Translations under genes and position numbers: made by a program
Notes under the pieces: model-generated
Told to the model about the DNA's origin: nothing
The model's input: only the letters and a program-made list of their open reading frames with translations
Databases searched by the model: none
Shown: positions 11,611 through 27,480 of the stretch, piece by piece
Layout of the letters: each line of letters begins with the position of its first letter
Numbering within the stretch: position 1 is the stretch's first letter
Assembly: GCA_002189035.1 (NCBI GenBank)
Contig: NEEC01000002.1
Location: 5,975,001-6,039,000 of the forward strand
Source: Utricularia gibba
Taxonomy: Eukaryota; Streptophyta; Magnoliopsida; Lamiales; Lentibulariaceae
Direction: 5' to 3'
Length of the DNA: 64,000 bases

Positions 11611-12779
11611 ATGGCTTCTTCTTCTGCACTTGTCACCTCCCACATAGGCTTCCAGAAATGGCACCTTTCAATGTTTTTGGTGGGAGTGATGATCTTCCCC
11701 ACCACAACCTTGGTGAAGGCTCAAGGGTTTTACTCATGTGGTAACAGCGGCAACTACACACGAAACAGCTCCTACCAGAGCAGCCTCGAGTCCACTCTAT
11801 TACGCTTCCCTTCGGAAGTGAGGAACAATGGATTCGCCGCCGGTATCGCCGCCTCCTTCGGCGATGAATCATATGCTGTGTACGCCGCAGCGTTCTGTTG
11901 GGCGAGCTTGCAGATGGAAGCCTGTCGCAGCTGCATCCGGAACGCCACTCTGGATATTCTCCAGTACTGTAGTTTGAGCAGAGAGGCGATTATGTGGAGG
12001 GATTTTTGCACTGTTCGGTACTCCAACGAGTCGTTTTTTCCGAGCGGCAGACGTAAGTATAGCAGGGTTGTCTCAGAGCACCGCGAATGTCTCCGAGGTC
12101 GGGCTATTCAGCACGACTTTGATGCAGCAACTTGATGATCTCCGCAGCCGGGCTGCAGCAGGAGGGGCCCTGCTCAAGGTGGCTGCAAGTAGTCGCGTTC
12201 TCCCGAGCAGAAGCAGCAACCTGACAATCTACTCTTATGTGCAATGCACACCAGATCTTTCTTCTGATGTTTGTGACTTATGTCTCGGTACTGCTATCCA
12301 ACAAGTGCCGAGATACTTTACTGGTAGAGCAGGGGCGAGAGTTCTGTTCCCTAGCTGCGTGCTGCGGTATGAGATCTACCCGTTCTTCAACTTGACGAGG
12401 ATTCGAGAACTTCAAGCCTTGCTGAATTCCTCGCCGGAAGCTTCACCTTCACCTTCATCTCAGCCGTCGCCATCACCATTTCCGCCGGCGCCTCAACCAG
12501 ATTTCCCGTCGCCAACACCTTCGCCTGCACCCCAACTGGAGCTACCCCTGTCGCCGCCACCATCCTCTTCCCCAGTCGCCCGACAACCACCACCGGCGTC
12601 ACCTTCGTCGTTGCTACCGCTGCCGCCACCATCTGAAGGTCATCTGCCATCTGATTTTTGGTTAACTGGGTGTATAGACACTAACCATATGTTCGTTTGA
12701 TTCCACAGGTAGCTCCATAAGCGTAAGTATCATCGTTGCCCTTGCCGCAGCGACTGCTTCCATCCTCTTGGGCGCTTGA
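11611..12779 (+). CDS. Secreted cysteine-rich DUF26 (Gnk2-type) repeat protein with Pro-rich linker, no kinase; one frame break
   Basis: DUF26 domains form apoplastic lectin-like folds; they occur in antifungal Gnk2, plasmodesmal PDLPs, secreted CRRSPs and receptor kinases (CRKs). Residues 1-37 form a signal peptide ending near VKAQG. Domain 1 contains C-X8-C-X2-C (CWASLQMEACRSC) and domain 2 contains CTPDLSSDVCDLC with the same spacing. A linker of about 75 Pro/Ser/Ala residues follows. A 70-base intron (12639-12708) precedes a last exon, 12709-12779, encoding a hydrophobic tail that ends in LLGA. This tail suits a GPI signal, or the membrane segment of a CRK that lost its kinase; no kinase sequence follows. 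The frame changes by one base at or near the T6 run 12034-12039: upstream codons read YSNESFF, and downstream domain 2 is in the next frame. That is either one extra T or two lost bases, so it is a sequencing error or a real break. Start chosen: the ATG before the signal peptide. Confidence 0.8.
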
Positions 12780-12953
12780 ACAGTACTCATATTTTGAAGA
12801 AGAAGCTGGAAGAGAAGTAGGACTCTGTGTATGTCACTGTGTTTTCTCACAAGGGTTGAATAAAAATTGAATCTTTAGTGTATCATATGTCCAAGTAAAG
12901 ACAATCATAAGACCCTTAAGAACATTTGATTGAACTTCTGGTTACAAGGGCGG

Positions 12954-15900
12954 CTATGATTCTAACAAGTACATCGTCTGGTTCTGCGAGCTGAAAACTC
13001 TGGAGTGTAATCTATGGAACACATCCTCCACGGCATTGAAATCCACATGGAACCCAAAAGTTTGCCCTCCGTACATCACATGGAGGAACTCCTTCGGGGA
13101 GGCTGCCGGCGGCAATAGCTCGGTGACCTCTGGGAACTCCGACGATGGTGGATGAGGAAACTTGGCGCCTTTTCTTGAATAGTAAACATCGGCCAAAAGA
13201 AGCCATATCATATCAGAGTCCATGGCAGCCAACCCTGCAAGTGCATTTTCACAGGCATCTCGTAGGCCCTTGACACCACTGCATGCCATTCCGACAACCA
13301 TTCCGCTAACCTTCTTGAACACCGCTAGCAGGGCGGAGGAGCTCCTGCTGTTGCTGGCCAACTCTCTGATCATTTCAAGTATGGCGATTTGGACTTTGAG
13401 GCTTGATATCTCGGATGGAGGATCTTCTGAAGCTGCGAAGCTTTTCCTGTATGGAAGCTGCAATGGGATTCTATCTTCCTTGGTGAAAGGTTTCTTGTGA
13501 AACGGAGATGAGCTCAGGAACTTCCATATGTGGGAGCCATCAGTGAGAAATCGTCGAGAGAAAAAATCGCCTCCGCAGATCCGAATAAACATGCTGATTG
13601 TGTAACAGCATTTTCTGATTGCCTGCAGAACAATTGGATACAAGAAGAATGTTCAGAGAAACCTTGAAGAAAGGAAAGAGAAGGAAATGGAGACCCCTCC
13701 TCACCCCAAGATTTTTGCTGCGGAAACAACTAATGAAGAAAGGCCAGATTTTGTTCATTGCAGGAAGAAGTCTATTCTCTGAAGCCTCATCCTCAGCCAT
13801 GCTCATGGTATCCACAAGGTTATGAAAGCGTCGTGATTCAACTGCTTCTATGATCACCTCCCTTGTTTCACTCTCCAGCTTGTAGGCTTCTTCAACTTTG
13901 GCAAGCGCGACGATTCCATCCTGGATTATTATACAATTCTTCCTTAGCTGAATGATCCACAACGAAGCAAAAAAGAGTAATGTGGAAGCTTAATAGTACC
14001 TCAATTACATCCAGAGAAGTCATGCATTCTGCAGTATCCATGGAAGCAATCAGAGGCGTTACACAAGCTAGACATGACCCTGCAATTGAGCCAACGATTC
14101 GTCTATATCTCTTGGAATCATTGAACTCAAATACAATAGATTCCCATTCCTTCTCCTCTACATCAAAACTTCTTGTGCACATTTTGCGATCCAATTGAAA
14201 TTCCGTGGTTTCCTCTGTATTCTTCTCATCGTTAGATGTCTTAGAGTAGATGCGGTTCTTGAAAAAATCTGCTTGACTCGGGAGTTTATCAGCCTCATGC
14301 TTTGTTGCTTTTGATATTTCAGCAACTGCCTAAATGGAGGAAAAAAAACAGGGAGTACCACCAAAACATGAGAAGAATCCAGAAGACGCTACAAGCATCT
14401 AAAAGCCACTGAGTACCTTCAGAAAAGGAAGAGTTAAATTGGGATGGCGATGCCTTCCAAGAATTTCTAGCTCCATAGAGCAAGCATGCAGCTGCAGAAG
14501 TTGTAGGTGAAAATCAAATTTTTAGGCATGCCTGAGTAATAGAAATATGCTTTTTTTGCCGGCCAGATTTGTTATGGCATGAATCAAAATTTGTGATGCA
14601 CACATGAATCTTTTTTAATCACAACGTACCGGCTCATCCAATAACGGCAATATCTTATCCGCCACTCCGATGTATGAGAGGATAGCAGCAAGAACATTAG
14701 GCACATGAGGATTGAGATCCAAGTTGCGCAGCTGCCTGCATATTGAATCGATTATGTAATCTGCGTTGCCTAATACCAAGTGACCCACCTGAAAGAATCC
14801 ATTTTCCATATCAAATGCTAATCACATAATGACATGCAATAAACATACTCACCGTCTGGAATTTTTGTGTAGCAGAAATAACATGTAGAGCAGTATTAGC
14901 TGCATCTTTGACTTGAAAATTGGAGCAAATAATGTTCTCAAGCAACAAATAGAGTGATGAATTCAGAAATCCACATAATGAGAATTCCTCGCCGAGGCAG
15001 ATGTTGAAGATAGCAATACCATCAATTATAATCTGTATAGCCAAGTTAAATTTCATTGTGAGCGCCTTTGCTGCATAAACAAATCAGTACTGCAGCGAAG
15101 AAAAATTTTCAGGAAGAGAAACCTGGTTCAGCATCCCGTTGTCATTGAAAAAATGCATGCTTATGTCGCAATGATCCCCAGATTGCTGGAATGAAGATGA
15201 AATTCCAAGTGGAAGATCCCAGATTTCAGGTGCTAGATACTCATGAATGATGCTGCCAATACACTCAACAATGAGACCTTTTTCATTGGTTTTTCGATTT
15301 TTCATTTGATTCCAATATTCTGGCAGTAATTCTTCTTTCCTCAAACTAGACAAGAAAGTTTCAGCAAATGTGTCGATGGATGTATCTGACAGCCCAAAAA
15401 CCATTTCATTCAAGATGCAAACAGCAGTACTAGCCTGTCTCACCAATTTCCCAGAGCCCGTTCTCTCATACCATGATTTCCAGTTTTCATCCTGCCATTG
15501 TTTCATTCGCAGCTCCTTTATTAACTCACGAAGAGGTTCTAGAAGAATGTCTATGAGAATGAGGAAGGATCCCTCTCTTCGATGGTCTGAAAACAGAGAA
15601 GACACTGTAAGCTTTTAGTTACCGAGGAGAACAAAGGGAGGTGGGGAAGAAAACTGACCTGTAAATACATAAAAACTAACTAGCCTTAAAATCCCAGCAA
15701 GATCATTATACAGTTTCTGACTGCCCATGTGAGCAAACCATGGTGGCATGCTGGGCAACTCATGCTTGTTTTTAATATGCTCCGAATGGTTATAACTTCT
15801 TTGCTTTCTAAATCCAACAAGTTCTGCATCCCCATTGCTAAAATTGGTGATGGCCTTGATTTCATTAATTGAATCCATGAATCCTGAGGAGGATGGTTTT

Positions 15901-18497
15901 CTAGTGGCATACTTATTGAGATAACCCGCAAAAGTTGAGTTCTGACTCAAACACAGAGTAAAAACATCCAAAAAACGAGTAGTATCCACCTACAAAATAG
16001 CACAAATATGTAAATACAGGAGGCAACTGGGGTGTTAAGAGATCACAATACACATTATCCCAGCTTAGTAATAAAGGAACTCAGAAAGGATATTAATTAA
16101 CCCTCACAAGACAGTGGGCATACAGGAGAGCGAGTGATGTACTCTGCAACACGTTGAGCACCAGCGAAAAATGTAACTGCAAGTAACTTCCGGACGTGTG
16201 CCAGAGCTGTTAGCTCATCATTACCCATTATTATTTGAGGAAGCTTTTCAAGTAGCCTGTGCACAACGTTTGCATGGAATCAAGATATAGTAGACCACAC
16301 AAAAAAATAAAAAGCTATGAAGGTTGACCTTCTAAAAATTTCCAAAATATCATTTTCCAGTCCTTGCTCTGCTTTCAATGAAATTTGATGTTTAACAAAC
16401 GTATGTGCATCGAAAGACACATCTTCAAAATCATCACACACCATAATAAATAAGCATTCCTACAATGGGAAACTCCTGAAACACGTCAATTCAGGGAAAA
16501 ATTATGCAGATAAGAGGGAACATATAAGAAAATTGAGCACCCAGCTTACCACAAGCAATTGTCTGGTTTGTTTCAATGCATAACAACACCTATCAAGTAG
16601 GGCCTTCACAGCTGCCAAGACCCCTATTCTTACTTTTATGCTAGGATGAATACAAAGCTGAAAATGACAAAAAGATCATATCAAATGTTGGAAAGAACTT
16701 CCAAGTTGGTTCAATGGAACTTACATGTGGAAAGGTAGCAGACAGTAGCTTGTCAACATGATCAGTGGTATTTGCTAGCCAATCAACTGTGCGACTAACA
16801 CGCAGCACTTTAGAGTTAGAATTAACTTTACCCGTATCTCCTCTTGATACAACAACGTCTCTTACCACAGATTTAGTGGCATTTGCAACTTCACTACATA
16901 GTGGGCTTTTGATGCTCAGCTGTCGAAGTTCATCCAAGACAGACGCAAGAGGCTTTTCATTTAAAGAGCTCTGAGTATGATGTATTGATTCATTTTCCAT
17001 ATCACCAAGAACTATAATGAGATACTCCGATAAACCCCTAATTGCCTGGTTCAAGGCGTCAGTGCTTCCAGCTGCCCCAGTAACCATTGTTTTTGATGCA
17101 TAAAGCACTCTTCCTAGTTGACTGACAACTCCAGGTAAATAGAAAGCTATAGAATCTGCAGTACCAATCTGCATGTTTGTATAAAAAATAAACTGGAATT
17201 ACTAAGAACAATTTAAAGCCAGATGATTCCAAACAATAACGACCGTGATGGTAGACCACCTTAGCAACAAGCACCCTAAATGCCACAAGGGCTTCTACAC
17301 GAAGTTCTGAACTGCCTCGATGACCCCGTGCAGCCTCATTATCTACAGCCTTCAATACATGCCAAGTTAGCAGTCTGAGCGTAATTCTTCACGAAGAAAC
17401 AATAAAAGATGAACAGAAAAAGTAGAATCAGATTATAAAACTTAAAATGATGGCAATTTCGTGCCTTTAGTAGAAGAGACAGCCAATGGCCAACTGCTGG
17501 AGCCGCAGGTTCTGACTGAAGAAACGCTATCAAACATTCTCCAGAAGCAGCACCATCATCCTTTCGTATCTTACCAACTGAGTATGCTCGCAATTCTTCG
17601 GCTGCAAGAAGTGGTGAACCACTTACTTTTTTGCAAGAGCATGCTTCATCTGAACATGGGCATAAGTTAAGCACCAGAGCCCGGAAACATCTAATTACTC
17701 CCATGCGAAACTCTTCGGAAGCTTCTACTGGAGATAGCATCGCTCCGCAAGCCAACTTCTTCAATATGGAAACCATCTACAGGATAACAATGACAACACA
17801 TCTTTAGGAAATCTTAGCTCCTAATGACAAATGTCTAGAGTGAATTCATGAGAGCCACAACTTCAAAGATATTTTTTGGCAGCTTTTACCTGATCAAGTG
17901 TTCCCAATCGACACTTCCTCAGAACTTCCTCCAAACAAAGGACAACACCCTCTGCCACCGAATCACTCACAGTAAGCTCAGTAACTGATTCAGAAAACTC
18001 ATTCTGGGAGGCCACCTTCTTCGACGATCTACAGTTCACTGCCCCGTCGAGGAGAAGAAGCAAGGGGAACAAGGTATAGCTGAAAATTTTTAGGAAAAGA
18101 AGATAAGACTGTACCCTTAGGATAACACAAATTCCCTGTTCATCATTCAATCATGTTAACTCAATCTAAGGGGAAAACCAAAAATTCTCAAGTGACAAAT
18201 GGCAGCAACTAGAACACAGAAAAATATAACACAAAGAAACTTCCGAAACAAGTATGAACAACTGAAAGAAATAAAGTAGCCATACTCCGAAAAAGGTTTG
18301 AGAGACTGCCACGAAGATCGCCGAAGTAGGGCTAGATATTGAGAAAGAAAGGAATGATCCATATTCGGATTGCCAACTAGCTCCAGCATCATTATACAGT
18401 ACTGTTTCAGCTCCGAAAGCATACTGCTTTCAAGAAAATACTCTTCTCTACTTGAAATTTTAGTTGATTTTCCAGCAAAAACATTCCTTTCATCCAT
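12954..18497 (-). CDS. TTI1: TELO2-interacting protein 1 (TTI1) homologue, HEAT/ARM-repeat
   Basis: TTI1 with TELO2 and TTI2 forms a co-chaperone complex that helps fold and stabilise PIKK kinases (TOR, ATM, ATR). The gene runs leftward over 5.5 kb in many exons. It starts at MDERNVFAGK (18497); an upstream GTG-initiated extension exists but is not needed. The N-terminal helices read LSELKQYCIMMLELVGNP then LKPFSDYTLFPLLLLLDGA across the first splice, which I recall as typical of plant TTI1. Long alpha-helical repeats follow, for example KPLASVLDELRQLSIKSP and RLVSFYVFT. The end contains an acidic/Ser linker and helices such as MIWLLLADVYYSRKG, finishing NQTMYLLES at 12954. I saw no enzyme motifs or membrane segments. 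No frame break was seen in the exons I traced. It is head-to-head with the lysine gene, 232 bp apart. Assignment rests on remembered family similarity, so it is less certain than the enzymes here. Confidence 0.78.
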
Positions 18498-21126
<2,629 letters not shown>

Positions 21127-22807
21127 ACTTGATGCTCTTCATTCAGTTCAGTTTTCCCTACATTTTTCTTCTCCTGTTTTTGGTAATAGCTCTGTGCCTG
21201 TTCTGTATGCTTCTCTTTTAACACTCCGCGCGGTGGTCCAAATTGGGCTTCAAGCAGCCCGTGAAGAGTTTCCCGCGTGACACACAACCAGTATGCGGAC
21301 GATACTTTAATCCGAGACAAGTGGGAAGGCCTGAATATCATCAACATCACCCGAATCCTCCACTGTTTCTACCAGGTGTCGGGACTGAAGAGAAATCTGG
21401 GGAAGTCCTCACAAATCAAGGTTAAAAATCATAAGTACCTATGTTTTTTAAGATAAGATTAACGACGGGTCATTCGCCCTCTCCCTATCGGTCGAGCACT
21501 TTCCAACCTCTCCCTATCGCCTACGGACCGGCCTACGGCACCGCAGAGAGAGACTCAATCCGCTCTTTCGAAAAGCCAGGAAGCGGGAGTCATAGAAGAT
21601 CCGGCCCAATGTTTAAAGTCCCAAAACGTTCAAAACAACGGTCTAGCCCATTTAATTCCATGTTTATTTTAATTAAATTACAAAAGGAAAATTTTAAGAA
21701 GGGTATCATATTCCACATTCGTTTTATATAATATTATTTATTTGGATATTTAGTTTGTATGATTTTATATTATTTTATTTTGAAAAAAAATGTATAAAAA
21801 TTTCAAATATCATTCTATTTATGCATATTGCTTTTTATATTCATAATCAATGTGATATATTATCACTAGTAAATTAAACTTATAAAGACAATCTACAATC
21901 GAGAAACATGAAATTGTAGGGAATATAAATATTGAATAAAATTTTTATTAATAAATATGAGAGATTTTTTATAATTCTACAATATTTTTAAAAAATTGAA
22001 AGACAAAGGTTTTATCTCGTTCTAATTCTCAAAAAAAAAAAATACAATACTAATCTCTACAATTTCTTATCTTAAGAAACAATTTTAAGACGATGATCTG
22101 TTTAGAGTAAATCATTCGCATTTATTAATAAAACGAATTCTAATCCGTTTTTTAAGAAGCAAAAATTGTTGCAAACAAAAATTCCCAAATAAGTGATTTT
22201 AGATACACGTAACAAATATATATTTACTATTCTACCATTTAGTTAATCAATTAATAAATAGATACTACAAGTACCATAAACATACAATCCAATTGAATTT
22301 ATTATACATAACACATACTGCGAATATATATGTAAAATAATATTATATTTGATATACGTTAACAAACAAAATTATACTTCATGTAGAAGGCCATCTGAGG
22401 CCGGACCCGACACCCATATTCGGGTCGGGTCGGGTGTGAATGTTGCTATTTTTTTAATATGATTATTTTGTTGACCAATAAATGGGGCATTAAAGAAACA
22501 TAATACGCGTAAGGTGAAGGGGGGGGGGGGCATTGATTGGACCCTACGCCTAGACGCTGCCATTTAATCCGCAGCTGTCCTTTTTGCGTATTCATGATCG
22601 ACGGCCCCAGTTCAACACCCCCCCTGCGATTCAACTCTGCATTTAATTACTCAAATAATATGCATCATTAAGTGCCTAATTAATTACTCCCGCCTTTAAC
22701 TACCCATGTAATGCACCAAATGAATACCCCCTTTCCTGTCCCCCTCTATAAATACCCCTCCCGCGGCGCCTCCAAATTCTCTTTTCTGTCGAATTCGGTT
22801 CTGTTTC
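21127..22807. other. Intergenic region with a short mixed-composition patch, otherwise AT-rich
   Basis: The first ~300 bases probably include the DAP decarboxylase 3' UTR. The segment ~21460-21655 is less AT-rich and ends with GGCCCAAT and AGCCCATT (site II-like). An ORF at 21441-21731 crosses it but resembles no family I know. From 21660 to 22360 the DNA is very AT-rich with no gene. A G12 run lies at 22519-22530, and the CFL1-like promoter follows. Confidence 0.45.
22745..22754 (+). promoter_or_regulatory. TATA box of the CFL1-like gene
   Basis: TCTATAAATA is a near-ideal plant TATA box 54-63 bp upstream of the start codon, implying a leader of only about 25-35 bases. Confidence 0.6.
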
Positions 22808-23726
22808 ATGGCGGCGGTGATGAACGGCGGAGACTCGGTGGAGGCCGGGAAGCCGACGGCCCTGACTACGCGAGACTTGCTCGGCGGATGCTGTGCCCTA
22901 GACTCCAAGGAGCTCGACCTTGATTCCAAGGTCCCTGCCGGCTGGGAGAAACGCCTCGACTTGAAAGTACGATTGTTGTTTCTTTTTCTTTGCATCGTGA
23001 TCATCGATCGGTGTTTGAGGAGCGAAACTGAAAGGCGATTTGGGTGGTGATTTTGGGTAGTCGTACGTAATTTTGCATTTGCGGTGGGGTGGGAAGGTAA
23101 AAAATAAACAGCGAGGGGGTTGGTGGAAATTTGTTAAAGATGTGTGTTTGAATTAATTATGTGGTAACGCTTGGAAATTATTGCAGTCGGGAAGGGTTTA
23201 CATCCAGAGACGGGAGGTGTGCAACTCCTCGACCTCAGGTTCCGACACCACAGGCGACCACCGTTCATCTCCAGCGAGGTATTTCCAGGACTTGAACTTC
23301 CCATCGGAGGCGAAGTCCACCGTCTTGGACGACGGCGCGTTGGACTTGAAGCTCTTCTCCGCAACACCGCTGGTTGCCGTTCGCGGCGCGTCCTCGAGCG
23401 TGTGCACACTCGACAAGGTGAAGTCGGCTCTGGAGATAGCGGAGAGAGGAACCGCCTGGAGAAAGCGATCGCTTTCGATGTCGGTTTCCAAGTCATCCTC
23501 GACCTCTTCCTCCTCCGTGAAGGACACCGGCAGCGATATCGATCAGGAGGAGAAGTCAGGGTCGGCATCCGCTACGCCAACCTTCGCCGCCGGCTGCCCA
23601 AGCTGTCTTCTCTACGTCTTGGTTTCCCGGAGCAATCCCAAATGTCCGCGCTGCAACTGCGACATCCGGATGCCGCACCAGTCCGCCGGCAAAAAGCCAC
23701 GGATTGATCTCAACATGTCCATCTGA
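22808..23726 (+). CDS. CFL1-like WW-domain / EAR-motif regulatory protein
   Basis: Two exons, 22808-22966 and 23187-23726, encode 232 residues. Near residues 44-57 is VPAGWEKRLDLKSGRVYIQ, the first half of a WW domain; the second Trp and the terminal Pro of a classical WW domain are not visible. Asp-Leu-Asn motifs resembling EAR repression motifs occur mid-protein (FQDLNF) and at the extreme C-terminus (IDLNMSI). A Cys pair cluster CPSC...CPRCNC near residues 193-215 looks like a small zinc-binding knuckle. This layout fits plant CFL1/AtCFL1-like proteins, reported to bind homeodomain factors and repress cuticle genes. Central residues are Ser-rich and low-complexity. No transit or signal peptide is seen, so it is probably nuclear. 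Family assignment is from memory of motif order and is moderate. Confidence 0.62.
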
Positions 23727-26700
23727 AAAGTCTCCCCGGCTCATGGACGACGCTAAATTTACTGCTACTGTTATTATTTATTTTGTAGATACTGCAAAAC
23801 GGAAACATAATTTTACAGATTTGGTACATAAAAAATTGCACTCATTTTCTTAAATTTCATGTGGTAGGTATTTTTATTGAAAATATATTCAAAATATTAT
23901 TAAATTTAACCCATGTAAAAATATTATCCTATGTTTATCTTGTAAGATATTGTTTGTTTTAACATATAATCTTTATTATTTTACGTTTTTTCTCATATTT
24001 GATTAGGAATTATCAAAGTGATCACCCATCCAGAAGTAAAATCATGGGACAAATATGCTTAATTTTAAAGTTAACACCAAAGATCCTCTTTCGTACAAAG
24101 TGAAAAAGTTTTTTTATAAGGTTTGTGTAATGATTCTACCTAATATCTTACTCTCTAAAGTTCATAACCGATATTTAATTCACTTAAATAGTGTTTTAGA
24201 ATATTTATCCGTACTATTTCTATTTTTCAAAAATATAAAAATAGAAGTATAAATAATTTATAAAAGTAAGAATCTTATTACTTTTAATTTTTAATGTTTA
24301 TATAATTTGATTTTAAAAATATTTTTACTATAATTAAAAATAGAAATTGATTGTATTGAGTGCATAAATTATTTTTGTTAGTTCAAAATTAGAAATAATC
24401 AGTATAAATATTCTGGAACACTACTTTAAAGTTTTTGTGACACCTTTCTTGGGCGGAGCCACTCATTTGATAAACATTATTATAATTATTATATAATGAA
24501 AAACACAATTTTCGAAATTCTATGTCTGATTAAACCCAAATTAAATTTTTTGGTAATAATTTACATCTAAAAATGGTAGGTATTTAAAGTAGTCAAAAAC
24601 GGGAGCCATCTAATGACGAGGGTCTATGTGTCTTAGGCTTTCGGTTACTACCAAAAAAAGAAATAATAATGGTGGGTCTCTTCTCTTAGTTTCAAGGGAC
24701 AGGTATCAGGTATATATCAATGTCATACCAAACGTGGCGTTGGGGAAAATAAAATAATGCATATGTTTAATTAATATTAAACTAATACATTATTCAAATT
24801 AAAATTAAATAAATAAAACCGAAAAATGCAGAGGGGTACGAATGATTATTGAAAGCGCCCTTTCTTTCTGAGAAATCGTCTTATAACTAAGTAGTTGATT
24901 TAATGTTTAATAATGTCACATTGACAAATAAAATTTTAAAAAATAGTGATGCAAATAATTGCTACCCAACACGTGGGCAATTCACTCATTGAACATTGAC
25001 TTGGTCTATTGGGGCTTATTTCCGGTATTGGAGTAGAAAAATTCCACTGATACGCACTTGATAAAGTTAGGATAAAAATCGAAAATGAGATTATTATTAT
25101 ATATATATATTACTAACTGATCATTTTTTAATATAAATTTTATTTCAATATGTTAAAAAAAATGCTTGAATTAGAAGAGATGTAAAACTCATTTTTTCTG
25201 TTTTTCTACAATTTATGTACTAAATATGTTCGATATATCAATAACAATTTTACGCATGTGAACAAATTATGTCATTATCGCTAACTATTTGGAATTAAAA
25301 AAATCCATTTAAAATTACATATATTTCAAATATATATGAATAAAAAAAATTTACAGCTGGATAATAATGAGAAGGGAAGTTAATGTGATGTTTATGATTT
25401 TGTTTTCTTAGAGTCAGGAAATTCAAAAACTGTCTACCAGCTAGTAAAAAAAATTAATCGCCATTAAACAGAGCAATAAGTAAAAGGCGCGGTTGTCAAA
25501 CTTTAATTATGCTGGAAAACGGCATGCCAATCGTAGAGATTAGCGTTAATTAATGACCTAATCCGCTCAATAATGTACATTTAATGCCATATAATTTCTT
25601 AGGCACTGTTTTTCTTTTCTTTTCAAATTTTACTCTCAGTTTTAACTACTACCATTTGTTGGGATTAAGAATTTTTTCTATCAAATGCATTATTTAACAA
25701 TTTCTTAAAATTAGTATCTATTTTTTAACATAAATTAAGTATCTAGTAATTACTTGAAAAAATCTCCAAAGTTTTACGTATCTAATATAATTAATTCATA
25801 AAATTTCACGTATTAAGTATAATTAATTCTCAATATTGTATATGTTAAATGCTTTTTTTACGATTTTTAGTTGAATAATAATTTGACTTGGTTTATACAA
25901 AAATTGAGGACTATTAATAATATAATCCAAAGCGTTTCACTCTTTCATCATCTTTTAATTGATTTATTATTTTTGTATATTTTTAAATTGAAAATAATAG
26001 GAATTGAAGATCCTACGATGGATCACGGCGAACTCCATTCAGGTAGGCCCCACTTCAACGACCGACCAATGAACAGGTTGATTTTGATTTGTGGACTAAT
26101 TCATAATAATTATTAATTATTCTAATAAAATTATTATTGGATTTTAATTTATTATTGATGGGGAAGTTGAGAAAGGGACGGGGCGAGAAATGATTCATGT
26201 ACCAGTGCCTCTAAATGCGTACTGTAGATAAAGGCGTTTGGGAGAAGTTATGAATGGCGTGCACAGTAGCCACCTACTCCCATTTATTTATATGGAGTAA
26301 TTGCATATGCACCCCTCATAAATCCGGTATTTCGCATTTACTCCACACCTAACCTACCCTCAAATCTACACCGTCCTTTATTCCCCTTTCAATTTCACAC
26401 CTACCCTTTGAATCACTGCACAGCATTAAGTAATCTTTTAATTTCCTTTCAAATTAAACCATGAATGGGAGAATGTGCCTTCAATTTAACTAAAACAGAA
26501 TAATTTTTAAAATATAATTATAATTGTTGAATTAATGCAACTCAAAATAATAAATAATTTAACTCAATTTATATCATGAATAATTTACTATTAAAACAAT
26601 TGAAAAAATTTAGGACTTTTGAATAAGTATACATATTCAATTTGTAAGATATTATTCATTTTATTCATTCAATTTTTATGATATTATTTCTTACAATTTT

Positions 26701-27480
26701 AGAAAAAATGTATCGTATAAAATTAAGAAATTCACTCTATTTAATCATGTTATCTTCCACACCCATAACTAATATGTGATATGTTACCACACCCTTTGCC
26801 TTATATTTAAACTCTAAAACTAAAATTTAATGAAAATAAAAAAAATAAAGTAATATATTTGAAAATAGAATTACATGATATTGGCTCAATTCATTCAAAA
26901 ACTTCAAATTTCAATCCAAATTAATTTGATTCAAAATATATGGAAAAGCCACAATCTACCCAAATGTTTAAAACGTCGCTGGTGTATATTATATATCAAC
27001 TAACTTGTATAATATTATTAGTTTTAGATATATGAATTTTATGGTTATACATTATATAGTTCTAGAAATTATATCACTATATTTAATCATACTCAATTCT
27101 TATCTGTAACCAATATAATTTAATAGATCAAAATCGAGTTTGATCAATTTATATCATATTGCGAAAGGAACTAATATTCGCTAAAGCGTATCATGTCGCC
27201 ATATAAAAAGCATTGTTATGTCACTTGTAAATTAGGCCAACAATAGCAGGTTTTTTTTTGAAAAAATGAATATCTTGTATTTATTTATTACGCATTTAAC
27301 ATTGAAAATTACGTATAATGTCCATTTTTGTTAGTCACCCAGCAACAGCAATGCACGAGGTAATAAATTAACCTAATAAAACACGTGCAAATACCTAACT
27401 AAGATGTATATTTTACTGATAATTTATCAAACACCTGGGCTTTTGTCGAGACCTGCAACAGATTTCCTATTTCAATTTTT
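23727..27480. other. AT-rich gene desert
   Basis: The ~3.75 kb are dominated by A/T with many poly-A and poly-T runs. The ORFs at 24055-24252 and 25871-26116 have AT-driven composition (Ile/Leu/Phe/Lys/Asn) and no recognisable family. Short less AT-rich stretches near 26000-26060 and 26160-26280 hold nothing I can identify. No tRNA or transposon ends were found by eye. Confidence 0.5.

Noticed and set aside
12387-12650. Minus-strand ORF opposite the DUF26 linker
   Set aside because: It is the mirror of the low-complexity Pro/Ser-coding sequence, giving Val/Ala/Met-rich nonsense.
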